Shown: in pieces, positions 18,383 through 27,374 of the stretch
Position numbering within the stretch: the first letter of the stretch is position 1
Layout of the letters: every line of letters begins with the position of its first letter
Assembly: GCA_016715965.1 (NCBI GenBank)
Contig: JADJXG010000001.1
Span: forward strand, 1,059,501-1,123,500
Reading direction: 5' to 3'
Length of the DNA stretch: 64,000 bases
From: Saprospiraceae bacterium
GTDB taxonomy: Bacteria > Bacteroidota > Bacteroidia > Chitinophagales > Saprospiraceae
Made by a program: the position numbers and the translations under genes
The notes under the pieces: generated by a model
What the model saw: only the letters and a program-made list of their open reading frames with translations
Databases searched by the model: none
What the model was told of the DNA's origin: nothing

Positions 18383-18631
18383 TCATAAAACGTATGATTT
18401 GGTTTTGCCTTCATTCATCTGTTTGATGGACTCTTCGAGCCTTGATTGATTGGCTTTGGTTGAAAACAGATGCTCGGTCTCTTTAAGTGCATTGTATTCC
18501 TGTATAGACATGATTACAATGGAGTCTTCTTCTTTGTTTCTAGGCACAATAATAACTTCCATGGCATTGGAAACATAGTCAAAATACTCTTTCATACCTC
18601 TTCGAAGATTAGAAATGGAAATCACTTTCAT
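18383..18631 (-). CDS. yefM: YefM/Phd-family antitoxin
   Basis: 82 residues from Met at 18631 (an alternative start three codons earlier is possible). The N-terminal DNA-binding half is MKVISISNLRRGMKEYFDYV followed by VIIVPRNKEEDSIVIMSIQEY; the C-terminal half is the helical toxin-binding region. It neutralises YoeB and represses the operon. TGTACA motifs directly upstream fit the known YefM operator core. Confidence 0.92.
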   Translation of the reverse strand: MKVISISNLRRGMKEYFDYVSNAMEVIIVPRNKEEDSIVIMSIQEYNALKETEHLFSTKANQSRLEESIKQMNEGKTKSYVL

Positions 18632-18644
18632 TCTTTTCAATTTA

Positions 18645-18682
18645 TGTACAAATGTACGTAAATTTGTACATAATATTGTACA
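18645..18682 (-). promoter_or_regulatory. YefM-YoeB operator with three TGTACA sites
   Basis: TGTACA occurs at 18645-18650, 18665-18670 and 18677-18682. The first two form an inverted repeat TGTACAAAT / ATTTGTACA with 8 bp between. YefM operators studied in other bacteria have a TGTACA core, so autoregulation is likely. The interval 18683-18894 shows nothing further. Confidence 0.7.
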
Positions 18683-18894
18683 TATAAAGTATATATTTTT
18701 ATAAACAGCTTTAATGGGGGTTCATTTTCAATTATAAACGAATTACTATAATATCTATGAATATTGGTCATTTGTTATTTTTTCTTACAGGTAATAGTCC
18801 CATTGAAATCCAAACCAATACAAAGGAAATTTGGCAAATTTAATAATATGCCAAAGCAACTCTTTAAAAATTTAATCACCAACTATAAGAATTA

Positions 18895-19377
18895 TCATTT
18901 AAACAATTGAATCGGAACCCGATCAATTTTATAATCCACTCCATTGATATTCATCTTCGAAATTTCAGTAATATTTCCGCAACAGTTTGTATCGAAAGAA
19001 TGGTATTGGGCCAAAAGGGTATCGACATCTGTGTTGTCCCATTTTATATACACATTTTCATGTATTTCAGGAAATAATTTAATGGATAAGATGCTGTCAC
19101 TTATTGACGAGTCGTATTCTTTTAATGCGATAACATAGAATGTAGTATCCAGACCTAAGATCGAATAACATTTTATTCCCGATCTATTGTACACTCTGCC
19201 ATCACCAAATATCAGATCACTACTGTCCCTCTGATCTTTAACAACCAGTTTTGCAAAATAATCATCGGATAGGCAATCCACATATCGGCAGCAGCCAGAC
19301 AGAGTGAATAACACAATTATAGCCAGAAGAAACTTTAGTGGGTAAGGGATTTTAATAATTTTTTTTTGATTTTTCAA
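18895..19377 (-). CDS. Small lipoprotein of unknown function
   Basis: 160 residues. Lipobox in LFTLSGC (Cys29), followed by CRYVDC. The remaining 120 residues are mixed beta with DGRVYNRSG and NTDVDTLLAQYHSFDTNCCG. Six cysteines in total suggest an extracytoplasmic, possibly disulfide-bonded protein. No family recognised. It is a single gene between the toxin-antitoxin pair and the decayed end of the CRISPR array. Confidence 0.65.
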   Translation of the reverse strand: MKNQKKIIKIPYPLKFLLAIIVLFTLSGCCRYVDCLSDDYFAKLVVKDQRDSSDLIFGDGRVYNRSGIKCYSILGLDTTFYVIALKEYDSSISDSILSIKLFPEIHENVYIKWDNTDVDTLLAQYHSFDTNCCGNITEISKMNINGVDYKIDRVPIQLFK

Positions 19378-19479
19378 TTTAAGATCTCCATTTAAATTTT
19401 ACTAAAATGTGCGCCAGCCGCTAAAATACAAATATTGCCATAATAAAATCATGTATTCATTCATACAATTCACAACGCC

Positions 19480-20419
19480 AACTACTTTACCAATTTCAAT
19501 CGCAAACGGTGATAGGTGAATGGCAAGGAAGTTAGCAGGTTTCTTAATTCTTGTACAGGTGTAGCAATAAAGTTAGTACGTGCGCTTACAGCTTGCCCCA
19601 CACCAACTTCGTTGCTTTGTCCCCAACGCAGTTGGCGGGGGTGCACGGCCAGCTTGCTTGGTGGGGATTTCTTAAAACTGCGTCCAGGATAGGTTTTTGT
19701 GCGGCTCTCGCTGTTGCCGATCCCCAAGTGGACTTAGGGATCGGTTCCCTCGCTATCGATTGATCAATATCACTCGATTCCTTCGGACCGCTCGGTCATA
19801 GTAAACAATTTTACCGTGTCCCTCCCCAAGTTCACTTGGGAGGTGGATTTCTTAATACTGTGTCTTTTCTCTTTCTTTTTGCGGCCACCTCCAAGCGCTT
19901 ACGCGTTCCTTCACTTGGCGCACTGTCGTACGCCACCATGCCTTCGGCATGGTGGGGATTTCTTAAAACTGCGTCCAGGATAGGTTTTTGTGCGGCTCTC
20001 GCTGTTGCCGATCCCCAAGTGGACTTGGGGATCGGGTCCCTCGCTATCGATTGATCAATATCACTCGATTCCTTCGGACCGCTCGGTCATAGTAAACAAT
20101 TTTACCGTGTCCCTCCCCAAGTTCACTTGGGGTGGATTTCTTAATACTGTGTCATGCTCGCTTGAATGACTCCCTCTGTTGCCATGCGCAGGAGCGCATG
20201 GTTCTGTCGCTATCGAGTGATCAATATCACTCGATTCCTCCGGACCGCTCTGTCATAGTAAACAATTTTACCGTGTCCCTCCCCAAGTTCACTTGGGGGG
20301 TGGATTTCTTAATACTGTGTCATGCTCGCTTGAATGACTCCCTCTGTTGCCATGCGCAGGAGCGCATGGTTCTGTCGCTATCGAGTGATCAATATCACTC
20401 GATTCCTCCGGACCGCTCT
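19480..20419. repeat. Decayed leader-distal end of the CRISPR array, invaded by palindromes and tandemly duplicated
   Basis: Half-repeats AGTAAACAATTTTA (19799, 20089, 20257) and TTTCTTAATACTGTGTC (ending 19864, 20153, 20321) are separated by the same about 32-34-bp insert centred on CCCCAAGTTCACTTGGGG. The spacer positions are replaced by longer palindromic blocks such as CCATGCGC-GCGCATGG and ATCGAGTGAT-ATCACTCGAT. Two larger units are duplicated in tandem: one of 201 bp (19664-19864 and 19953-20153), and one of about 110-120 bp (20154-20263 and 20322-20441). ORFs in this stretch are artefacts of the repeats. Confidence 0.8.
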
Positions 20420-23400
20420 GTCATAGTAAACAATTTTATTTCTTAATGCTGTGTCTTGACACGGAAGAGCTTAAATCAAAATTAGATGTTTCAGTAAACA
20501 ATTTTATTTCTTAATGCTGTGTCTAGATTAAAGGATGTGCCAATACTTATAGAGAGTTTCAGTAAACAATTTTATTTCTTAATGCTGTGTCAGAGAAGGG
20601 TCTCCATCGAGCACCGGGAAGACGTTTCAGTAAACAATTTTATTTCTTAATGCTGTGTCATTGTCTTCTGACCCAGCCAGTCCAGGGTCGGGTTTCAGTA
20701 AACAATTTTATTTCTTAATGCTGTGTCATACTGAGGGAGAGAAATGGTCCTTTATTGGAGTTTCAGTAAACAATTTTATTTCTTAATGCTGTGTCGCTGA
20801 AGTCGTACTAACAGATGGGACTATATAGTTTCAGTAAACAATTTTATTTCTTAATGCTGTGTCTTGTTTTTTCAAACCTTAAATTTAAAAAAATGGTTTC
20901 AGTAAACAATTTTATTTCTTAATGCTGTGTCAGAAGGGTATTACTTAATGATGAGTGAAGAACTGTTTCAGTAAACAATTTTATTTCTTAATGCTGTGTC
21001 TTACGGTGTGTTGGGTTCATCAAAATATGTGTGTTTCAGTAAACAATTTTATTTCTTAATGCTGTGTCGCAGGAAGTGGCGCCGAAGGCGTAAAGGAAGA
21101 GTTTCAGTAAACAATTTTATTTCTTAATGCTGTGTCCTATTCGAGGATGAGGGCCTTGCCTCGGAGTAGTTTCAGTAAACAATTTTATTTCTTAATGCTG
21201 TGTCGTGTTCGAAGGAACTGTATTGGCTCCGAAAGGGTTTCAGTAAACAATTTTATTTCTTAATGCTGTGTCCAACAGGAGTTTATCCAAAAAGTAACGG
21301 ATTGGTTTCAGTAAACAATTTTATTTCTTAATGCTGTGTCTGGCTAGCGATTTTCAATCAAAGGCGTTTGTTGGTTTCAGTAAACAATTTTATTTCTTAA
21401 TGCTGTGTCTTCCAAAAGGTATCAACTGCAGCCCCTATCTTGTTTCAGTAAACAATTTTATTTCTTAATGCTGTGTCTATTATATGAAAGCGATACACTC
21501 AAAGTATCAGTTTCAGTAAACAATTTTATTTCTTAATGCTGTGTCTGGAAACCCTGCCCGTATTCGAGGGGACCGTCGTTTCAGTAAACAATTTTATTTC
21601 TTAATGCTGTGTCTTCCTCCGATAGATTTTACTGGAGGAGTGAAAGTTTCAGTAAACAATTTTATTTCTTAATGCTGTGTCACAAACAATTTTTGGCAGC
21701 GTATGAAAGATCAGTTTCAGTAAACAATTTTATTTCTTAATGCTGTGTCCTTATTAATACAATGTTTGTTAAAAGCGTCCCGTTTCAGTAAACAATTTTA
21801 TTTCTTAATGCTGTGTCCAAGAAATGGGTGAAAAATATCTTCCCTCTGTGTTTCAGTAAACAATTTTATTTCTTAATGCTGTGTCTTTTACAGGGGCGCA
21901 AACATTCAATGACGTAAGTTTCAGTAAACAATTTTATTTCTTAATGCTGTGTCCCAGACGACCGCCTTGCGTAGCTGCCTAGTAAGTTTCAGTAAACAAT
22001 TTTATTTCTTAATGCTGTGTCAAATACACCCGCAGTCCTTGTCGGTAAAATATGTTTCAGTAAACAATTTTATTTCTTAATGCTGTGTCTGTATCAGTAG
22101 TTTATGAATTATGATAAAAGAGTTTCAGTAAACAATTTTATTTCTTAATGCTGTGTCTTAATCACTCCAAAAACCACGAAGAGGAACCAGTTTCAGTAAA
22201 CAATTTTATTTCTTAATGCTGTGTCCGAAATGCAGCTTTAGTAAGTTTCCGCATTAAGTTTCAGTAAACAATTTTATTTCTTAATGCTGTGTCTGGAAAT
22301 CCAGAGTCAATGACAGACAAATTGGGTTTCAGTAAACAATTTTATTTCTTAATGCTGTGTCCTATTGAGGCCCCGGCGGCTAAAAACGATCTGCGTTTCA
22401 GTAAACAATTTTATTTCTTAATGCTGTGTCTATTGAGTCTCCTGCTTCAACCAACGATCTCCGTTTCAGTAAACAATTTTATTTCTTAATGCTGTGTCAA
22501 TAATCTGGAGGCATGTGAAAATATATTCAGGTTTCAGTAAACAATTTTATTTCTTAATGCTGTGTCTTGGTAATCATTACTTTACCCATAAATAAAATGT
22601 TTCAGTAAACAATTTTATTTCTTAATGCTGTGTCAAAAAGATATTCAGTATAATCCTTCGGCTGAAGTTTCAGTAAACAATTTTATTTCTTAATGCTGTG
22701 TCGCACTGATTTGGGCAATTCCTGCGGCAATGGCGTTTCAGTAAACAATTTTATTTCTTAATGCTGTGTCTGTCCATACATGGCGGTCACTAAAAAAGAA
22801 ATGTTTCAGTAAACAATTTTATTTCTTAATGCTGTGTCGATGAAGGACTCGCAGGCGAGTACCTTCATTTGTTTCAGTAAACAATTTTATTTCTTAATGC
22901 TGTGTCGAAAAATACTCCGCAGGAGTGGAGTGTAGGAGGTTTCAGTAAACAATTTTATTTCTTAATGCTGTGTCCCACAAGTTGCTAATCCTGTTTCCTC
23001 GCAGATGTTTCAGTAAACAATTTTATTTCTTAATGCTGTGTCGACGGAGACCCCGTCATTACCGCCGCAGGCCAGTTTCAGTAAACAATTTTATTTCTTA
23101 ATGCTGTGTCGCGTATGTAGAGCATTTCGCACCCATGCAAATGTTTCAGTAAACAATTTTATTTCTTAATGCTGTGTCGGTGTGAGTAAAACACTAAGAA
23201 TTCCAAAAATGTTTCAGTAAACAATTTTATTTCTTAATGCTGTGTCGTAAAGGACAGGACGTACCGGTAAGGGGTTCCGTTTCAGTAAACAATTTTATTT
23301 CTTAATGCTGTGTCCCCTCTAGTACTGGCAAAACCTTGTTGCATGGTGTTTCAGTAAACAATTTTATTTCTTAATGCTGTGTCACGACGAAGACAAAAGA

Positions 23401-24199
23401 TCCTATTCTGGTAGTGTTTCAGTAAACAATTTTATTTCTTAATGCTGTGTCGGTTTAGAGACCGTACCTGTCTTCGAAGGCACGTTTCAGTAAACAATTT
23501 TATTTCTTAATGCTGTGTCACTTACTAAAAGATACCGATATAGCCTTACATGTTTCAGTAAACAATTTTATTTCTTAATGCTGTGTCAAAAAGAAAAACA
23601 AACTGCAAGCTCCCCCAAGGTTTCAGTAAACAATTTTATTTCTTAATGCTGTGTCGAAAGATTCACTGGCATTATTTCAGAACAACTGTTTCAGTAAACA
23701 ATTTTATTTCTTAATGCTGTGTCTGGAAGGAACAGAGAAGGGAAAACAACTATTTGTTTCAGTAAACAATTTTATTTCTTAATGCTGTGTCATACTTATA
23801 GCTAGAGAAGCACATCTTATCTTGTTTCAGTAAACAATTTTATTTCTTAATGCTGTGTCTTTCAAAATTTAATCCTTTGGATGTGCTTAAAGTTTCAGTA
23901 AACAATTTTATTTCTTAATGCTGTGTCATGCAAAACCTTTCAGCCGCTTTCTTTTCCCAGTTTCAGTAAACAATTTTATTTCTTAATGCTGTGTCATTTA
24001 TGGATACTGCATTATCCACACGTTGGTGTTTCAGTAAACAATTTTATTTCTTAATGCTGTGTCCGGTAAAAAGCAGTGCTATTTTATTGTTAAGAGTTTC
24101 AGTAAACAATTTTATTTCTTAATGCTGTGTCAGGGGTGCCGAGTTCAACAGGGAAAACGTTGTGTTTCAGTAAACAATTTTATTTCTTAATGCTGTGTC
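20420..24199 (-). CRISPR. CRISPR array, 56 repeats and 55 spacers
   Basis: The repeat is 36 nt; on the plus strand it starts GTTTCAGTAAAC and ends AATGCTGTGTC. I counted 55 identical repeats (20488-24199) plus one with a degenerate 5' end (20420-20455). The unit is 68 bp except for four of 69 bp, so spacers are 32 nt (51) or 33 nt (4). The complement ends in ACTGAAAC, a typical type III crRNA 5' tag, and the cas genes lie at the high-coordinate side on the minus strand. Transcription is therefore taken as minus, with the newest spacers near 24.1 kb. The decayed repeats at the low end agree with that polarity. Confidence 0.98.
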
Positions 24200-24231
24200 C
24201 GCAGTTTTTAATCAACTGCCGGATGATGAGG

Positions 24232-24239
24232 CAAATATA
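24232..24239 (-). promoter_or_regulatory. Probable array promoter, -7 box TATATTTG, in the leader
   Basis: A perfect TAnnTTTG on the minus strand lies between the cas2 stop and the first repeat. The gap from the box to the first repeat (24200-24231) is 32 nt. A TTTG sits 24 bp upstream, inside the cas2 3' end, somewhat farther than usual for a -33 element. It would give an array transcript with a leader of about 25 nt. Confidence 0.55.
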
Positions 24240-24256
24240 TAACTTTTTTTCGGAGC

Positions 24257-24559
24257 TCAGATCCAAAGTATCTTTGGTGGATTCAAAATGGCGTCCAGAT
24301 CCGCCGGTTCTCCTAAAAAATGCATCTGTCTCAGATCTATGGGTTTGACCGTCATAATATTTAGTTTATCGCCAGGTCCTAGCTTGTCTTTGATTACCTG
24401 ATCGATTTCATCCCTGCAATACCGCCATTGGCTGTCACTGTGCATACCGCAAAATACAGAATACTGTAATCGGACAAATCCCAGCGCTTCCAACTTGTTG
24501 TGCAGCTTGGTCCGGACCGGATTGCTCTCGATGTCGTAGAAAATCATCCTTGTCCTCAT
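24257..24559 (-). CDS. cas2: CRISPR-associated protein Cas2
   Basis: 100 residues. Typical ferredoxin-like Cas2: MIFYDIESNPVRTKLHNKLE with the conserved Asp at the end of the first strand, FVRLQYSVFCG on strand 2 and GDKLNIMTV later. Forms the dimeric core of the Cas1-Cas2 spacer integrase. Starts within a 4-nt overlap with cas1. Its stop lies 57 nt from the array. Confidence 0.95.
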   Translation of the reverse strand: MRTRMIFYDIESNPVRTKLHNKLEALGFVRLQYSVFCGMHSDSQWRYCRDEIDQVIKDKLGPGDKLNIMTVKPIDLRQMHFLGEPADLDAILNPPKILWI

Positions 24560-25506
24560 TCTTCTCCCCGGATGGTCCTCACCAATTTCTGGCTCAGGTG
24601 GTGAATGTGGTCTATTTTCTTAATGCGCTTTGCATTGAGCAGACTCCTCTGATCCATTTCTTTGAAAAACTGCCCGATCAAAATCTTGCGGTGGGCAAGA
24701 CTCAGACTTAGATCTCCTTCTCTGATCTCTTGAGGGATTCTTTTTTGAATATACAACTGCATCAACATCTTGTCCACCCAGGGTCTGAAGGGCTCTATCT
24801 GGTCAAAGACCAGACTGGGCTTGTCATACTGGATGGCGTGAAGCAATCCCATGTAGGGATCCAAACCATACATCAGCAGGCTGGATTCGACCATACCATA
24901 CAAAATCCCATACATGTAATTGAGACTCTGGTTGAACTGGTCTTTGGCACGTCTTTTTTCCCTACCTTCAAATTTGATATACTTGTTCATTCCAATCGAT
25001 ACACCGCTCCAATACCATTTTGAAGCTGCTCCTTCACATCCTCTGATGCTCTCCTGGTTTTTTGCTTCTGCTAACATTCTCCGAAGATGTTCCATTTTGA
25101 TCATGATCCTTTGAAGCTCCCAGGCTGCCGAAGACACCCTGTCTGCCAACCAACGCAGATTTTGGATTTGATGCCGGCATTTGTGGTCCAGGAGCCCTGT
25201 GACCCACTTCAAACAATCAGGTCCATCGCAAAAATAAACTTGTTGCTTCCTCAATTGCGCAATGTTGGCGTACTTGGGACTCCAGACCCAGGCTTCTACC
25301 CTACCGGTATTGGAATACATCAGAACCGGCACCTGGTGATTGGCCGCCGCACAAAGCACCGCTGTGGTTACGGTAGCTGGTTTCAAAATATTGATGCTGC
25401 TGATTTTAAGGAAACTGGATTTCCTTTCGATTTCTCCGTACACGATTCTCAGCATCTCTTCTTCGATGTCCAGTTTTACGCCGTATTCTTCAATAAAAAC
25501 ATGCAT
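24556..25506 (-). CDS. cas1: CRISPR-associated endonuclease/integrase Cas1
   Basis: 316 residues. The N-terminal beta domain (to about 85) is followed by the helical catalytic domain. Catalytic candidates: Glu158 in GCEGAAS, His223 in LLHAIQYD, and Asp235/Glu238 in VFDQIEPFRP. Joins prespacers to the leader-repeat junction with Cas2. There is no fused reverse transcriptase; the RT is the separate gene 12 nt upstream. Confidence 0.96.
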   Translation of the reverse strand: MHVFIEEYGVKLDIEEEMLRIVYGEIERKSSFLKISSINILKPATVTTAVLCAAANHQVPVLMYSNTGRVEAWVWSPKYANIAQLRKQQVYFCDGPDCLKWVTGLLDHKCRHQIQNLRWLADRVSSAAWELQRIMIKMEHLRRMLAEAKNQESIRGCEGAASKWYWSGVSIGMNKYIKFEGREKRRAKDQFNQSLNYMYGILYGMVESSLLMYGLDPYMGLLHAIQYDKPSLVFDQIEPFRPWVDKMLMQLYIQKRIPQEIREGDLSLSLAHRKILIGQFFKEMDQRSLLNAKRIKKIDHIHHLSQKLVRTIRGEE

Positions 25507-25518
25507 ACTTTCGTTTAT

Positions 25519-26574
25519 TTAGAATCCATAAGGCAGGTCAAGCCAATGCACGCTTTCAAAATCTTCCAGCGCTTCTTTGGCCTGATCCATTTGGTCCCTG
25601 AGATAGTCGATCCGCTCATTGTCGGGCTCCACCAATTGGGCAAAACTGAGCTTGCCTCTTAATTCTTGCTCGAACAATTTGAGTTTTTTCATCGATGCTC
25701 CTGTGCGGTATCGGGCTTCAACTTCATAATATGTAATGTATCGCCCAATTTCAGTTTCCAGCTGCCGCAAATAGTTTTCTTCCAGACAGACTTCTCCCAT
25801 TTTCAAAAAAAGTCCGGTGATTTCCTTTGGGTTGTTTTCTTTGGCCCACCGTATTTTTTTGGGATTGACTTCAAAACCACAGGTCTGTACGCAATGTAGA
25901 AAATGTTCGTAATCGATTCTGCTGATTGCTTGCTTACTGGAAAAACTCAAATCATCCGCATATCTGGTATAGCTGATCCCGGATTGGCTGCAATAAGCCA
26001 TGAGTTGTTCGTCCAATGGTATGGCGGCGTAATTGGAAAGCACCGGCGAGGTGGGCGCACCCATCGGCAGTCTGGCTTTGTAGCACACAAGTCTGGCCAA
26101 CAAGTCAATGAGTGCATCCTCGAATTGTGGAAAATGTCGTGAGAAAATCGCCACCACCTTGTCTTCCCGGATTTGATGAAAAAAATCCTTGAGATCGATG
26201 TTGAGCAAATGTTTGCATCCGAGATGCTTTTTGGCATTGGTCACAATGTTGCGATCCTCATCTTCCGATGCGGAGATGACAAAACCGTAAGCAGAGGCGG
26301 GACGAACCGAATAATAACAGGCTTGCAGATGTTCGTTGAGTTTTTGCAAGACAGATTTGAGTTTGGGTTCCGGATCCTCGATCTGTCTCCAGCCTCCTCC
26401 CGGTTTTGGAATCTGGTATTCCTTGTACCGGGGTTTGAAGGAGAGGAGTTGTAATTTGGCCTCCTCCCTACCGAGCCAATGGGCAAACTCAAAGACCGTC
26501 CGCAGTTTTTCAAACCTCTTTGCTTTGGATCGGATGGTACTGCGATTGGCCATGGTTTTATTCCAACATGTCAA
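25519..26574 (-). CDS. CRISPR-associated reverse transcriptase, stand-alone, retron-like
   Basis: 351 residues. RT motifs in order: IPKPGGGWRQIEDPEP (RT1 region, about 56-70), NIDLKDFF (RT3, Asp127), LPMGAPTSPVLSNYA (RT4, about 169-183), YTRYADDLSF (RT5, YADD 205-208), GFEVNPKKIRW (RT6) and EITGLFL (RT7). The order and the NYA/ITG variants resemble retron-type RTs more than group II intron RTs. It overlaps the Cas6-like gene by 4 nt and sits directly before cas1, so it likely makes cDNA from RNA prespacers for Cas1-Cas2 (inference). No maturase or endonuclease domain is present. Confidence 0.93.
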   Translation of the reverse strand: MTCWNKTMANRSTIRSKAKRFEKLRTVFEFAHWLGREEAKLQLLSFKPRYKEYQIPKPGGGWRQIEDPEPKLKSVLQKLNEHLQACYYSVRPASAYGFVISASEDEDRNIVTNAKKHLGCKHLLNIDLKDFFHQIREDKVVAIFSRHFPQFEDALIDLLARLVCYKARLPMGAPTSPVLSNYAAIPLDEQLMAYCSQSGISYTRYADDLSFSSKQAISRIDYEHFLHCVQTCGFEVNPKKIRWAKENNPKEITGLFLKMGEVCLEENYLRQLETEIGRYITYYEVEARYRTGASMKKLKLFEQELRGKLSFAQLVEPDNERIDYLRDQMDQAKEALEDFESVHWLDLPYGF

Positions 26575-27374
26575 ACAACTTTATTTGCCTTTGGTGGCTT
26601 ATCCTCCACCGGACGAAGGATCCCATAGCCAAGGGCTTTGAGATTGCCGATGGATATGCCGGCCGGCAAATCAGCATTGATACCAAGATGCAAATCCACC
26701 GATACGTAGGTCAGAGGATCTGGAGAATCTTTTGGATGGTATTTGGCCGTCTTAAATCCTTTTAAATCGATGGTTTTTGCGGTGATTTTAAAATGATCCT
26801 TTTGTTCGGGAAAAAACTCTTCCATAAAAAGGACCAGATTGTGTGTGGCCATACGCTCGATCAATTCCAGCTTGTCCACAAAAAATAATTTGGATTTGAA
26901 CTCCTTGTACCGGTCTTCGTTAAATGGCAGGAAATGGGTCAGACTGTATTTCTTCAGGCTGATCTGGTTCCATATTTTGGGAGGGTCCATTTTTTGTTCG
27001 ATCAAATCCAAAAGATGCAAATTCACACGACCTCTGCCCCAAGGGATCTCAAATGCAGGTTTTTTCTTCAAAAATTTTACAATTTCATCTGCTCCTTTTC
27101 CAATGCCCCATAAGCAGGCGCAGGTATGTCCCATGTGATATTCAGTCCGAAACTGAATCTGGGGATAGCGACGCAGGTTTTTTCCCTGTATTTTGCTGTT
27201 GCGCACATTGACGGATTGCTCAAAATCATGGTCTTCTTGTTCTACGATGTGATTGTGCCATACATCGTTTTTGGGATTCTGCAAATGCAAAATCTCCTTT
27301 TTGAAGAAAGGAATCTCATGGGGCCGGAGGACGAGATTAAAAATGGCTTGAATGGTTTTGATTTGCTGACTCAT
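26571..27374 (-). CDS. cas6: Cas6-like pre-crRNA processing endoribonuclease
   Basis: 267 residues. RAMP-like fold judged from the two halves and the terminal glycine-rich segment LPAGISIGNLKALGYG, which corresponds to the G-loop near the C-terminus of Cas6 proteins. HMGHTCACLWG and the preceding residues may hold the catalytic His. It lacks strong similarity to E. coli-type Cas6 and looks closest to Bacteroidota Cas6b-type proteins (from memory, not searched). Expected to cut repeats 8 nt before each spacer, leaving ACUGAAAC tags. Confidence 0.75.
   Translation of the reverse strand: MSQQIKTIQAIFNLVLRPHEIPFFKKEILHLQNPKNDVWHNHIVEQEDHDFEQSVNVRNSKIQGKNLRRYPQIQFRTEYHMGHTCACLWGIGKGADEIVKFLKKKPAFEIPWGRGRVNLHLLDLIEQKMDPPKIWNQISLKKYSLTHFLPFNEDRYKEFKSKLFFVDKLELIERMATHNLVLFMEEFFPEQKDHFKITAKTIDLKGFKTAKYHPKDSPDPLTYVSVDLHLGINADLPAGISIGNLKALGYGILRPVEDKPPKANKVV

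Noticed and set aside
19551..20446. Several 70-104-codon ORFs in the decayed array end
   Set aside because: They repeat the same peptide text because the DNA is tandemly duplicated, and they cross CRISPR half-repeats and palindromes. No coding character.
20524..23823. Spacers at 20524-20555 and 23792-23823 share ATACTTATAG and could encode a common ILI peptide
   Set aside because: Ten shared bases are too few among 55 spacers to separate homology from chance.
20456..24163. Open reading frame in nearly every spacer taken as evidence of coding origin
   Set aside because: At 32 nt most random sequences have at least one open frame, so only the repeated peptide groups are informative.
25519..27374. 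Retron with msr/msd RNA near the reverse transcriptase
   Set aside because: The RT is flanked on both sides by tightly packed cas genes (4-nt overlap and 12-nt gap), leaving no room for a retron RNA.
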